From Bacillus sp. Marseille-Q3570 (lineage in GTDB: Bacteria > Bacillota > Bacilli > Bacillales > Fictibacillaceae): a DNA stretch of 64,000 nt. A model generated the notes under the pieces. It worked only from the letters and a program-made list of their open reading frames with translations. It ran no database searches and was not told the origin of the DNA. Position 1 is the first letter of the stretch; each line of letters opens with the position of its first letter. Shown here in pieces: positions 25,076 through 34,499 of the stretch. The stretch spans positions 1 through 64,000 of the forward strand of contig NZ_CAMGYZ010000012.1 of NCBI RefSeq assembly GCF_946151055.1. The letters are read 5' to 3'. Made by a program: the position numbers and the translations under genes.

Positions 25076-26578
25076 CTAATCAGGAATCGAGATTGTGATT
25101 TCCTCTGAATTGAATTCTATCGGTTTCGAAAAATGGAAGAGCCTGAACTTCAATCCATCAGAATTCATGAAATCTTCTGTTTCCATCGCAATATCCATTG
25201 AACTTTCATTAAGGTTTGCGTGCCCTGCAATCCCTGACAATTGGATGAGATCCCCTTTCGAATTGGTTACCTCCATGTAAGTATGTGAATCAACTTCGTG
25301 CGGTTGCCGGTCATTATCTTTTTCAACAAGAACATCGGCATAATCACGGAACCATGAAGGACCATAATTCTCCCATGGGGTTTCCATCTCCACGAAGATT
25401 TTCAAGTACTTTTCCCTAGCATCTTCAAAATCGATGCCGATCAGCTTGAAAGAACGCCCCGTAGACAATTTTCCAAGTTCTTTATGCATATCCAGAAAAG
25501 ATGAGTCAGTCGTCTGTTGGTGCTTGAAATCAGAAATAACTTGTTGAGTGATTTCATATTCGAACTCTTCATCAGACGGAATCATTCCACCTACAAATTC
25601 CAGCCGTATTTCGTCATGATCATTCATCTCTCCAACCCGGAGGAATGTTTCACCATTTTCATCAAATTGGAGCCCAGACTCATGTTCCCCGCCATTGAAC
25701 TTGAACGCAAAGGCATAATACCGCTCTAGATCAGGTTTAACATCAAGATATAACCGGTTTTCCCCCAGGTGGACTTCCAGCCGTTTTACGTGAGCTTCAG
25801 AGTCTTCTTTGAGCGGAATGGTTTCATCAATTTCAATCGTTTCAAGTGCCTTTTCCTCATGCATGAATTTCATTTCGAGTGGAATCTTTTCGATCGGATG
25901 CGTTTTTTCCCCATCCACCAGATGCAACATGGAAAGGGAAATATTTTCTACACGCTTCAAATTGTGATCGAAAGTCTCGTGTTCATTCGCGGCTTCTGAT
26001 CCGCTCCATCCAAGCACTTCTTCATAAGCATCATATACTTCAGGTTGGATCCATATGCTACGATAAAATCTATCCTGAAAGACAAACCCATCATTCGCAT
26101 ATCTTGTACGATTCTCGAACCCGTTCGTACTGTAAAATTCCGCATTCAACTCGACAGGTGATTCTTCATGATTATGTAAAGTAAGTTGTTCGACTTCCAG
26201 ATAGGGTACATCTTCTGGACTTTTATCCGGCAGCAACAAAGTGACACTGTAAAGAAGATAGATGTCTTGATTGTTGCTCCATGCTTCATGAATCTGTACG
26301 TTTCGCTTGATCCCCATTACAGGAACAATTTTTTCTTCAAAAGTATCAATCAAACCATATTGTTCAGCTTTCTGGATTTCATTCAACAAATATCCAGATT
26401 CGGCTTTGTTATAAAATTTAACCTCTTCATATGTATCGACGACTGTGAAATCTTTTTCTTCATCATTTTCTTCTATGTTACCAACCTCTTGTTTTTGAAG
26501 GTGTTCGCTTATGAAAAGGAATGCAGTCAAAACAAGTAGGATCGGTATAACTTTTTTCAGTAGGATGCTTCTATTGAT
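25076..26578 (-). CDS. Membrane-anchored extracytoplasmic protein, paralogue C, start codon unclear
   Basis: About 500 residues. The family motif is NDGFVFQDRFYRSIWIQPEV. The reading frame that matches the paralogues' basic N-terminus and membrane segment (LLKKVIPILLVLTAFLFISE) is open up to a TAG at 26587, but contains no ATG, GTG or TTG at the expected place. GGGGG at the normal distance points to an ATC at 26578. The first ordinary start (TTG at 26530) would cut the membrane segment and has no ribosome binding site. Either a rare ATC start is used or the start codon has been lost. First gene of the array. Confidence 0.65.
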   Translation of the reverse strand: MNRSILLKKVIPILLVLTAFLFISEHLQKQEVGNIEENDEEKDFTVVDTYEEVKFYNKAESGYLLNEIQKAEQYGLIDTFEEKIVPVMGIKRNVQIHEAWSNNQDIYLLYSVTLLLPDKSPEDVPYLEVEQLTLHNHEESPVELNAEFYSTNGFENRTRYANDGFVFQDRFYRSIWIQPEVYDAYEEVLGWSGSEAANEHETFDHNLKRVENISLSMLHLVDGEKTHPIEKIPLEMKFMHEEKALETIEIDETIPLKEDSEAHVKRLEVHLGENRLYLDVKPDLERYYAFAFKFNGGEHESGLQFDENGETFLRVGEMNDHDEIRLEFVGGMIPSDEEFEYEITQQVISDFKHQQTTDSSFLDMHKELGKLSTGRSFKLIGIDFEDAREKYLKIFVEMETPWENYGPSWFRDYADVLVEKDNDRQPHEVDSHTYMEVTNSKGDLIQLSGIAGHANLNESSMDIAMETEDFMNSDGLKFRLFHFSKPIEFNSEEITISIPD

Positions 26579-26754
26579 ATTCTTCTACCCCCTTATCCTT
26601 CATCCTACCATAAGTTCTAGTATTTAGGAGGTTGATAGGGAATTTTTCAACTTTAGATGAGAAAAACTCGATTAATCGATCGTTTTTAAATGAATTTCAT
26701 TAAAAAAGCTATATGAACGGATTGAAATAAACGAGGGATGAAGATGAAACCAAA

Positions 26755-26870
26755 ATTATCTACAAAAATTGGAGGTGTAGTTACAAAAATTTGTAATTAT
26801 CTACAAAAATAGGGGAGTAATCTGCAAAAATCAAAAATTAACTACAAAAATTCATGATTATCTACAAAAG
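26755..26870. repeat. 20-21-base tandem repeat, six copies
   Basis: CTACAAAAA or a close variant recurs with cores at 26762, 26783, 26803, 26824, 26844 and 26864 (spacing 21, 20, 21, 20, 20). It lies between the three-paralogue array and the terminator of the lysine cluster. No gene or promoter is obvious in 26588-26873. Confidence 0.85.
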
Positions 26871-26873
26871 CAG

Positions 26874-26907
26874 AAAAAGACTCCACCTGCAAGAGATGAA
26901 GTCTTTC
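26874..26907 (-). terminator. Terminator of the yod gene cluster
   Basis: AAAGACT and AGTCTTT arms with an additional paired interior; a T-run follows on the minus strand, ten bases after the yodQ stop. Confidence 0.75.
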
Positions 26908-26916
26908 GAACTTGTA

Positions 26917-28167
26917 TCATTCGCCGCCGCACCAGTCATAGATCACAAGCGCAAAAATTTCGGCTGCCTGGAATACTTTTTCAAGCTCGATGAATTCGTT
27001 CGGATAGTGGGCAAAAGCAGTTACGCCAGGTCCGAAAACGATCGAAGGCGTGTTTCCGACCTGGGTCAGGAGACCGCCGTCTGTCCCCCAGGGCGAAGCT
27101 TCGATTTCAGGGGCGACCCCCAGCACTTCCTGGTACCTTTCCTGTAAAATCCCCATCAGTTCATGCTCGAGGTCAATCGATCCTGGCAGCCATTGCGCAC
27201 CGAACCACTCGACCTCGACAGGGTGCTCTCTGAACCACTCGTCATCAATCCGACGCATCGCTTCCTCAAACTCTGCCTTCACATCTTCCAATGTTTCTTG
27301 TGGACCGATGCCGACACGCCCTTCAATCAAAATCTCATCCGGTACAGAAGACGGCCAGTTTCCCCCTTCCATTTTCCCGATGTTGATCGGCAGTGGAATC
27401 GGCGTTTTGGCATAAAGAGGATCGTCTACGCGGGCATTCCGGTCTTTTTCAAGCTTTTGGATCGCCTCGATGACCGGCATCGCTTTTTCAATGGCACTGA
27501 CGCCTTCATAACGGGTGCCGCCATGTGCAGAACGACCGAGCACCTTCAACCTGAACCACTTCGAACCTTGCTGTTTCGGGAAGATTTTCATGTTGGTCGG
27601 CTCTGGGACCAGGGCCGCATCAGCCGTATACCCTCGCAACACAGCCGCAAGTGTCCCTGCCCCGCCGCTTTCCTCCTCTATGACACTATGAAAAAGGACA
27701 TCACCTTTCAGCTTGACCCCTGACTCTTTTAAACATTGGATCGCTAGTAAAAGAGAAAGATTGCCGCCTTTCATGTCCGTGACACCCCGACCGTACATTT
27801 TGCCGTCCCCGATATGACCGCTGTATGGGTCATGGTCCCACTGGTTGAGGTCACCTGCCGGAACGACATCAATATGGCCATTCAACACGATCGATTTACC
27901 GCCACCCGTCCCTTTCCATCTTCCAACGACATTCGGGCTCCTGGAAAAATCCGTCCGTGTTGCGCAAAAATAAGGATGTTTCAAAAATTCGTCTCCAGAA
28001 GGGATCCAATAATCGACTTCGAGACCGAGCTTTTCAAGATGATCACGGACAAGGTTCTGGACGCCTTCTTCGTTTTCTTGCACGCTGCCTTCCTGCACAA
28101 GCTTTTGTAACAAATCGATTGCGTCCTCCCTGTTCCGGTCGAGCCATTGTTTCACTTTTTCCTGCAC
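26917..28167 (-). CDS. yodQ: M20-family deacetylase (YodQ, ArgE/DapE type)
   Basis: A 416-residue zinc-dependent M20 amidohydrolase. Zinc-site motifs: NGHIDVVPAGD (H and catalytic D), GRGVTDMKGG (bridging D), IEEESGGAGT (catalytic E and zinc E), and H in the late GVTAFAHYPNE. It most likely removes the acetyl group from an acetylated lysine-derived intermediate after KamA and YodP/AblB. It starts at GTG with GGGGG eight bases upstream. Last gene of the yokU-yodT-yodS-yodR-yodQ unit. Confidence 0.92.
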   Translation of the reverse strand: MQEKVKQWLDRNREDAIDLLQKLVQEGSVQENEEGVQNLVRDHLEKLGLEVDYWIPSGDEFLKHPYFCATRTDFSRSPNVVGRWKGTGGGKSIVLNGHIDVVPAGDLNQWDHDPYSGHIGDGKMYGRGVTDMKGGNLSLLLAIQCLKESGVKLKGDVLFHSVIEEESGGAGTLAAVLRGYTADAALVPEPTNMKIFPKQQGSKWFRLKVLGRSAHGGTRYEGVSAIEKAMPVIEAIQKLEKDRNARVDDPLYAKTPIPLPINIGKMEGGNWPSSVPDEILIEGRVGIGPQETLEDVKAEFEEAMRRIDDEWFREHPVEVEWFGAQWLPGSIDLEHELMGILQERYQEVLGVAPEIEASPWGTDGGLLTQVGNTPSIVFGPGVTAFAHYPNEFIELEKVFQAAEIFALVIYDWCGGE

Positions 28168-28197
28168 CTCAAACGCCCCCTTTCTCCTATGTAGTTT

Positions 28198-28860
28198 TCA
28201 AGAATTGATCGTCAATGTCCTGCTTACGTTGAACGTTGCTTCGGTCGCTTTTTCAATTTCATCGAGTGAATACGGGTGCATGATTTCGATCAATTCCAAA
28301 CCGTCTTCATTCACCTGAAAAACCGCCATTTCAGTGATGATCATGTGCGCCCCTTTTTGAACAGTAAGAGGCAGGCGGCACTGGTGCACGATTTTCGAAC
28401 CGCCATCCTTATTCGTATGGTTCATCAGCACGATCACTTTTTTTGCTTTTTGGGCAAGATCGATCGCTCCTCCCATTCCTGGCACTCGTTTCCCAGGGAC
28501 GATCCAATTTGCGATATCCCCTTCTTCACTTACTTCGAGCGCACCAAGAATCGTCATATCGAGATAACCCTTCCGGATGATCCCGAATGCTGTGGCACTA
28601 TCAAAGTAGGAGGCACCGGGAATCAAGGTGACCGGGTAGCCTCCAGCATTGGAAAGATGACCATCTTCTGTCCCTTCATCAGGTGAGGGCCCCATCCCTA
28701 AAATTCCGTTTTCCGTGTGCAGCATCACACCGAGCTCTGGTTTCAGGTAATCAGCTACAAGGGTAGGGATGCCGATGCCCAGGTTCACGATCATCCCCTC
28801 GGTTATTTCTTGTGCGGCACGTTTTGCGATCCGTCTGCGCGTTTCAGCTCCCAAACCCAT
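28198..28860 (-). CDS. yodR: CoA-transferase subunit B (YodR)
   Basis: A 220-residue beta subunit of a 3-oxoacid CoA-transferase. It shows NLGIGIPTLVADY and the catalytic glutamate in LHTENGILGMGPSP, where a CoA thioester forms. It overlaps the end of yodS by 58 bases in another frame. An ATG at 28860 follows AAAGGGGTGG at seven bases and is chosen over a TTG two codons before. With YodS it would move CoA onto or off a short beta-keto or amino acid in lysine breakdown. Confidence 0.92.
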   Translation of the reverse strand: MGLGAETRRRIAKRAAQEITEGMIVNLGIGIPTLVADYLKPELGVMLHTENGILGMGPSPDEGTEDGHLSNAGGYPVTLIPGASYFDSATAFGIIRKGYLDMTILGALEVSEEGDIANWIVPGKRVPGMGGAIDLAQKAKKVIVLMNHTNKDGGSKIVHQCRLPLTVQKGAHMIITEMAVFQVNEDGLELIEIMHPYSLDEIEKATEATFNVSRTLTINS

Positions 28861-29537
28861 TGCCAATCCACCCCTTTACTTGGTACGACGTAATCCACGA
28901 ATGCACCCGGTGTCACGACGCATTCCGGGTCAAGCTCTCCTGCTTCGACAATCCGCTCAGCCTCGACGATCGTGATGTTTCCGGCAGTCGCGACATGCGG
29001 GTTTGTATTCCGGGCACTTTTATCATAGGTGAGATTTCCATAGACGTCTGCTTCTTTCGCAAATACGATCGAAACATCAGCAGTTAGAGCTGGTTCGATC
29101 ATGTATTCCCGGTCATCTACCGTCACCTTCTGCTTTCCTTTTTCCACAAGAGTGCCGAGTCCGACATCGACAAGGATCCCACCGAGTCCCATACCGCCGG
29201 CGCGGATTTTTTCAGCCAGTGTTCCCTGCGGATAAAATTGAACGTCAAGCTCCCCGTCATGCATCTGCTTTCCTGCTTCAGGATTCGAGCCGATGTGGGA
29301 GACGACGATACGGCGTACCCGTTTTTCAGTAATCAATTTTCCTGGTCCGATCCATGGGAAGCCTACGTCATTTGAAATCAACTCGATGTCTTTGATCCCT
29401 AACTCCAAGATGAAATTGACGAGACCAGGAGGAGCACCTACTCCCCCGAACCCGCCGCACATCAAGGTCATGCCATCTTTAAAATGATCAGCCAAATCCT
29501 CCAATTTCGTCACTTTCGAAGGAATGTTCGGATTCAT
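28803..29537 (-). CDS. yodS: CoA-transferase subunit A (YodS)
   Basis: A 244-residue alpha subunit with the family signature TLMCGGFGGVGAPPGLVNF near residue 20 and FYPQGTLAEKIRAGGMG in the middle. GGGGGAGG stands before the ATG. It pairs with YodR; the overlapping reading frames keep the two subunits in step. It follows yodT after 12 bases. Confidence 0.93.
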   Translation of the reverse strand: MNPNIPSKVTKLEDLADHFKDGMTLMCGGFGGVGAPPGLVNFILELGIKDIELISNDVGFPWIGPGKLITEKRVRRIVVSHIGSNPEAGKQMHDGELDVQFYPQGTLAEKIRAGGMGLGGILVDVGLGTLVEKGKQKVTVDDREYMIEPALTADVSIVFAKEADVYGNLTYDKSARNTNPHVATAGNITIVEAERIVEAGELDPECVVTPGAFVDYVVPSKGVDWQWVWELKRADGSQNVPHKK

Positions 29538-29549
29538 CCAGTCCTCCCC

Positions 29550-30920
29550 CTAACTGATCGAGCGATGCTGCAAAAGTCCATCCTGGTCAAGCTCCTGGCT
29601 GATTTCAGCGATCGCTTCTTCTAGAGTCGATAATAAAAATTTCAATTCTTCCTTGCTGATCGTGAGCGGTGGGGCAACGATGATCGCATCACCGGCCGTT
29701 CCATTGATGCCTCCCACTGCTGGATAGACGATCAGCCCTTTTTCAAAACATTTCTTGATGACCCGTTCCGTGACGAAAGTGTGGATCGGGAAGCATTCTT
29801 TCGTGTCGGGGTTACTGATGAATTCAAGACCCCACATCATCCCTTTTCCTCTCACGTCCCCGATGACCGGATAGCGATGTGATAGCTGGAGCAATTCTTT
29901 TTCAACATAAGGTTCAAGTTCTGCCACATGCTCAGTGATCTGATGGCGTTCAATATAATCGAGGACAGCAAGAGCGACAGCCGCAGATTGTGGATTACCG
30001 CTGAGGGTGTGACCACTCATGATCACTCTTGAACCGCTTTCGATCGTCTTGATGATTTGTTTGGAGGCCATCGTTGCACCAATCGGCGTGTAGCCTCCGC
30101 TTAATCCTTTGCCGAGCGCCATGATATCTGGCACGACACCCCAATGCTCCATCGCAAAATTCTTCCCTGTCCGTCCGAAGCCGGTCATGACTTCATCGGC
30201 AATCAATAGAACTTCATAGTGGTCGCAAATTTCTTTTATCCGATCGAAATAAGGCTCCGGTGGAACGATCGCTCCACCTGCAGCTCCTATGATCGGTTCG
30301 AAGATGAATGCTGCGACTTTATCAGGTCCGATTCGTTGGATAGCGATTTCCAATTCGTTCGCACACTTCATCCCGCATGTCGGGAACGTTTCGTAAAAAG
30401 GACACTGATAACAATATGGCGGCGAAACGACAGGATAGTCTGCAAGTAAAGAGGCAAAACGGTTCCGTCGCATGACATGCCCGGACATTGAGAGAGCACC
30501 GAGCGTTATCCCGTGATAACTGGTCCACCTGGAAATGACACGATCCTTTTCTTTCCGTCCTTTTTCCTGCCAGTACTGGACCGCAATTTTCAATGCGGTC
30601 TCTGTCGCTTCCGATCCGCTGTTCACAAAAAACGTGTAATCGAGATTCCCGGGCGCCATTTGCGAGAGCTTATCGGCAAGCTCTTCAGCCGGACGGTTGG
30701 TGAATTGTGACCGATAGACGAATGAAATCTTCTCGGCTTGTTCCTTCATCGCTTCAATGATTTCGACAACACCATGCCCAATATTGGCTGTGACTGCACC
30801 AGATGCGCCGTCCAAATATCGGTTCCCTTCCGTATCATATAAATAGATTCCTTTGCCGTATGCAACTTCCGGATAAGATGCTCCAAGTAATGGTTTGATC
30901 AGATGTGATTCTTTGGCCAT
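29550..30920 (-). CDS. yodT: Class III aminotransferase (YodT)
   Basis: A 456-residue PLP-dependent omega-aminotransferase. It shows the PLP-binding stretch VNSGSEATETALK, the aspartate in LLIADEVMTGFGRTG and the Schiff-base lysine in MALGKGLSGGYTPIGA. The ATG at 30920 follows AGAGGTG at nine bases. It probably removes the amino group from the beta-lysine derived intermediate. A weak hairpin (GGTTCTG...CAGAACC, 30949-30977) lies in the 130-base gap upstream. A CxxC-type cluster with extra cysteines near residues 162-174 (YCYQCPF...TCGMKC) is typical of this subfamily. Confidence 0.92.
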   Translation of the reverse strand: MAKESHLIKPLLGASYPEVAYGKGIYLYDTEGNRYLDGASGAVTANIGHGVVEIIEAMKEQAEKISFVYRSQFTNRPAEELADKLSQMAPGNLDYTFFVNSGSEATETALKIAVQYWQEKGRKEKDRVISRWTSYHGITLGALSMSGHVMRRNRFASLLADYPVVSPPYCYQCPFYETFPTCGMKCANELEIAIQRIGPDKVAAFIFEPIIGAAGGAIVPPEPYFDRIKEICDHYEVLLIADEVMTGFGRTGKNFAMEHWGVVPDIMALGKGLSGGYTPIGATMASKQIIKTIESGSRVIMSGHTLSGNPQSAAVALAVLDYIERHQITEHVAELEPYVEKELLQLSHRYPVIGDVRGKGMMWGLEFISNPDTKECFPIHTFVTERVIKKCFEKGLIVYPAVGGINGTAGDAIIVAPPLTISKEELKFLLSTLEEAIAEISQELDQDGLLQHRSIS

Positions 30921-31053
30921 GGCTATTAACACCTCTTTTCTACTGGGGACGGTTCTGGTGCTTCCTATCATCAGAACCGACTTTCCGATGCTGAACAGTG
31001 TTACACTTCTGGTCTTGAATTCATTCTAGTGACCAAAAATGCAACATCTGCCC

Positions 31054-31326
31054 CTACAACTTGAAGTAGTTCTTCTTTAAAAACCGCGGGACTGCCATCA
31101 ATTCTTTGAATGTGACTGAATTCGGCAGCGGTTTCGTATCGATCAGCATCATCTGATCTTCAATTTCCTCGATAAGGCTCTCTTCTTGATATTCCATACC
31201 GCAATCCGGGCAGGATACAGATGGAATTTCTTTTATTTCAATCGCTCGCGAGCCATCGGGAAGTTCCCAATAACCCGTTTTGGTCGCTTCTTCTGCCTGA
31301 TTTGATTCACACCACATGCAATGCAT
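31054..31326 (-). CDS. yokU: YokU-family zinc-ribbon protein
   Basis: A 90-residue protein with CMWC at residues 3-6 and CPDC near residue 40, forming one zinc site, as in YokU and the YgiT-type zinc-finger proteins. The ATG at 31326 has AAGGAGG six bases upstream. It sits 11 bases after kamA, as in B. subtilis, where yokU neighbours kamA. Role unknown, possibly regulatory or a folding helper for the aminomutase cluster. Confidence 0.85.
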   Translation of the reverse strand: MHCMWCESNQAEEATKTGYWELPDGSRAIEIKEIPSVSCPDCGMEYQEESLIEEIEDQMMLIDTKPLPNSVTFKELMAVPRFLKKNYFKL

Positions 31327-31337
31327 CGAATACCTCC

Positions 31338-32729
31338 TTACTCGCCAACTGTTTTCTGCTGTTCGGCTTGCCATTTCCGTTCGATCATTTCATCGCGCTT
31401 CGAACGACGGTCTTTCAAGGAAGAGTGTTCAGGATCTGTTTCATAATTTTTACGACGGTTCAAACGCTGCAAGCCTTCCGGCACGAGGTTGAACGCTTCA
31501 TCGCGCATCAGACTGGCAATGCCGACTGTCTTCGGTTTTTCGGCAATTTGATAAACCTCGTCGAAATAGGATTCTGCACGGCCTGGAACGTAATTTTCCG
31601 GCTCAGGATAAGTTGTGATCACACCTTCAAAGTTACGAAGGACGACTTTATCCGCACTTTGCGAGATGATATAATTCGGCTGGACGGAGATCTTTCCACC
31701 GCCCCCTGGTGCATCGACAACGAACGTCGGGACAGCGTATCCGGATGTGTGTCCCCGCAACGACTCGATGATTTCGAGTCCTTTGGAAACAGGTGCACGG
31801 AAATGTCCGATGCCTTCCGACAGGTCACACTGATAGATGTAGTAAGGACGGACACGAATCTTAACGAGATCATGCATCAACTTTTTCATGATGTAAGGAC
31901 TGTCATTGATCCCTGCCAGAATGACGGCTTGATTTCCAACCGGTACACCGGCGTCTGCAAGCATCTCACAGGCTCGCTTCGAGTCTTCGGTGATTTCAAT
32001 GGATGTATTAAAATGTGTATTCAGCCACACCGGATGGTATTTCTTCAAGATGTTGCAAAGGTTCTCCGTAATACGCTGCGGGAAAACGACAGGTGCCCGT
32101 GTACCGATACGGATGATTTCTACATGTGGGATCGCACGTAAATTTTTCAACACGTATTCAAGGATATTATCATTGATCAAAAGACCGTCTCCACCCGAGA
32201 TGAGGACGTCACGTACTTCAGGCGTATTTGCAATATAATTGATCGCCGCATCCAATTGCTTTTTCGGGACACCCATCCCGATCTGTCCTGAGAAACGGCG
32301 CCTTGTGCAATAACGACAATACATCGAGCATTGGTTCGTCACCAGGAACAGCACACGGTCTGGATAGCGATGGGTCAGACCAGGTACAGGTGAATCTTCA
32401 TCTTCATGTAACGGATCTTCAAGATCGTATTTTGTCTTATTGATTTCCGCTGAGATCGGTACCGACTGCATCCGGACCGGACAGCGATGATCATCCGGAT
32501 TCATGAGTGAAGCGTAATAAGGTGTAATGTTCAACGGGATGGTCCTGGTTGATATACGTACCCCTTCTTCTTCCTCAGGTGTCAGATTCACCACTTTCTT
32601 TAGCTGATCGACATTTCGGATCGTGTTGGTCAGTTGCCATAGCCAATCATTCCATTGCTCGTCAGTGACGTCTTTCCACAGTTCAATGTCCTTCCAATGA
32701 CGATCTGGTTTGTAAACGAACTCTCTCAT
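31338..32729 (-). CDS. kamA: Lysine 2,3-aminomutase
   Basis: A 463-residue radical-SAM, PLP enzyme converting L-alpha-lysine to L-beta-lysine. The iron-sulfur ligands are C134, C138 and C141 in CSMYCRYC. The PLP-binding lysine lies in DAPGGGGKISV near residue 345. The C-terminal extension is of Bacillus length. A perfect sigma-54 promoter precedes it, and a sigma-54 activator and ablB lie just upstream, forming the first steps of N6-acetyl-beta-lysine synthesis or of lysine breakdown through the yod genes. Confidence 0.95.
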   Translation of the reverse strand: MREFVYKPDRHWKDIELWKDVTDEQWNDWLWQLTNTIRNVDQLKKVVNLTPEEEEGVRISTRTIPLNITPYYASLMNPDDHRCPVRMQSVPISAEINKTKYDLEDPLHEDEDSPVPGLTHRYPDRVLFLVTNQCSMYCRYCTRRRFSGQIGMGVPKKQLDAAINYIANTPEVRDVLISGGDGLLINDNILEYVLKNLRAIPHVEIIRIGTRAPVVFPQRITENLCNILKKYHPVWLNTHFNTSIEITEDSKRACEMLADAGVPVGNQAVILAGINDSPYIMKKLMHDLVKIRVRPYYIYQCDLSEGIGHFRAPVSKGLEIIESLRGHTSGYAVPTFVVDAPGGGGKISVQPNYIISQSADKVVLRNFEGVITTYPEPENYVPGRAESYFDEVYQIAEKPKTVGIASLMRDEAFNLVPEGLQRLNRRKNYETDPEHSSLKDRRSKRDEMIERKWQAEQQKTVGE

Positions 32730-32767
32730 GTGATTCCCCCCAGTTAAAGTCTACTCATCTATCTATA

Positions 32768-32785
32768 TTGCAAGTTTTGTGCCAA
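32768..32785 (-). promoter_or_regulatory. Sigma-54 (SigL) promoter of kamA
   Basis: On the minus strand, TTGGCAC, five bases and TTGCAA give the full -24/-12 consensus with GG and GC 12 bases apart. It lies about 40 bases before the kamA start and just downstream of the gene for the sigma-54 activator, its likely regulator. Confidence 0.88.
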
Positions 32786-32927
32786 TTTTTATTATTCTGA
32801 ATATTGATGGGTCATTGTATCATATGAGCGAGTGACTATAAGGGGTGAATGACTATTTTCAGAGTTCTTACTGGTCACGTTTGCAACGAAATTTCCTCTC
32901 AGCGGGATTGATCATAAAAAACACCGC

Positions 32928-34349
32928 CTAATTTTCGGCAGTGCTTTTTTCCTGAAGTTTTGAAAGTTTATATTGTAAGGTCTGGCGCGGTATTTTCAAT
33001 AGTTTCGCCGCTTGTTGGATATTCCCATCCGTCTCCGACATCGCCTTTCTGATCCACATTTCCTCGGTCTCAGAAATCGCTTCCCGGAGTGAAGGAATCC
33101 GCTTCATTTCATTTTCACCGCGCATATCTGATGCTTCAATCAAATGGATGGGGATGTGTTCAAGAGTCAAGGTATCATCTGTGATCATGTTCAATGCAGA
33201 TTCGATCGCATGCTCAAGTTCACGGACGTTACCTGGCCAGTCATATTCATGAAAGAGTTGTTTCACTTCAGCCGAAACCTTTGTGACGAGTTTTCCGAAC
33301 TTGAAATTATACCGCTGGATGAAATGGTCCGTCAATAATGGGATATCGCCTCGTCTTGCTCGTAACGGCGGTATCTTCAAGAAAATGACGTTCAACCGAT
33401 AGTACAGATCTTTCCGAAGTGTTTCTTTTTCAATACAAATTTTCGGATCTTCATTCATGGCCACGATGACTCGGACATTCACACTTTTTTCAGAAGTGCT
33501 GCCGACTCTGCGGATCTTTCCGTTTTGTAAGACGCGTAGCAGTTTCGCCTGGGTTTCAAGCGGCATCGAGTTCAGTTCATCTAAAAATAATGTCCCCCCA
33601 TCCGCTAATTCGAATAGTCCAGGGCGATCGACTGCCCCTGTATAACTACCCTTTGCAGTCCCGAAGAGAATGCTTTCGAGAAGGGATGAAGGAATTGCAG
33701 CACAGTTTTGAGCAATGAACGAATGGTTACAACGATCGGAAGCATTATGGATCGATTGGACCAACAGCTCTTTTCCTGTACCTGTCTCACCATAAACGAG
33801 GACAGGCGATGACGAATCCGCAGCGAGGAGCGCCATCTTTTTCACCTTCATGAAGGCTTCATCCTGCGTCAGAATGTCTGTCATTTTAAAGTTTGTACCG
33901 TTTTCGTATTCCTTCGGTTTATCATCACCCTTATTCCCTTTGACACGAGCCTCCAGATCCAGGAGTTTCCAGGATAACTGTTGGATTTTCGTGAAATCCT
34001 TCGCAATCTCAACAGCACCGACGATTTTTCCATCCACATTGATCGGTAACGTCGTGTTCACTGTGACGATCAACTGTCCTTTCACATTCGGATAACGTTG
34101 ATGCTGATTAAAAATCGGCTCGCCGGTTTCAAGGACTTTCAATAATGTACTCGTCTCTTTAGAAAAGGACGGGAATACGTCTAAGAGATGTTGTCCTAAT
34201 ACATCTTCAACCGCTACACCATCATGTGAAGAGGCGATCTCGTTATAAAAAACAGTGATCCCTTCGCTGTTGATGACGTGGATACCTTCATCAATAGAGC
34301 TTAAGATCGCTTGCAGCATTTCCTTCGTATTGGTTACATCCAGAAGCAT
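32928..34349 (-). CDS. Sigma-54-dependent activator with PAS domain
   Basis: A 473-residue enhancer-binding protein. Residues about 8-125 form a PAS sensor (ILSSIDEGIHVINSEGITVF). The AAA+ domain starts near residue 160, with Walker A GETGTGKE (187-194), the sigma-54 contact loop GSYTGA (234-239; usually GAFTGA), and Walker B TLFLDELN (253-260). A Fis-type helix-turn-helix, NIQQAAKLLKIPRQTLQYKL, ends the protein. The ATG at 34349 has AGGGGG eight bases upstream. It resembles RocR/BkdR-like catabolic regulators and most likely activates kamA in response to a small metabolite. Confidence 0.92.
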   Translation of the reverse strand: MLLDVTNTKEMLQAILSSIDEGIHVINSEGITVFYNEIASSHDGVAVEDVLGQHLLDVFPSFSKETSTLLKVLETGEPIFNQHQRYPNVKGQLIVTVNTTLPINVDGKIVGAVEIAKDFTKIQQLSWKLLDLEARVKGNKGDDKPKEYENGTNFKMTDILTQDEAFMKVKKMALLAADSSSPVLVYGETGTGKELLVQSIHNASDRCNHSFIAQNCAAIPSSLLESILFGTAKGSYTGAVDRPGLFELADGGTLFLDELNSMPLETQAKLLRVLQNGKIRRVGSTSEKSVNVRVIVAMNEDPKICIEKETLRKDLYYRLNVIFLKIPPLRARRGDIPLLTDHFIQRYNFKFGKLVTKVSAEVKQLFHEYDWPGNVRELEHAIESALNMITDDTLTLEHIPIHLIEASDMRGENEMKRIPSLREAISETEEMWIRKAMSETDGNIQQAAKLLKIPRQTLQYKLSKLQEKSTAEN

Positions 34350-34499
34350 AGGATTACCCCCTAAAGAAAACTCGGGCTTTGCCAAACCTTAGCGCGGCTG
34401 AGCCTTTGTTGCCCTTTTATGGATAAAAGTATTTTTATTTAAATGTAAAACAAGGTGCCAAAAAATCATCATTCAGATGCCGGATTTTCGGCACACCTC

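Noticed and set aside
26755-26870. CRISPR-like array
   Set aside because: Spacing is only 20-21 bases with no separate spacers and no cas genes nearby.
31221-32141. Plus-strand frame of 306 codons over kamA
   Set aside because: Long only because of codon bias in kamA on the opposite strand; no start signals and no domain pattern.
34441-34499. Second sigma-54 promoter before the activator gene
   Set aside because: TTGGCAC is present on the minus strand but the -12 element does not match TTGC at the right distance.
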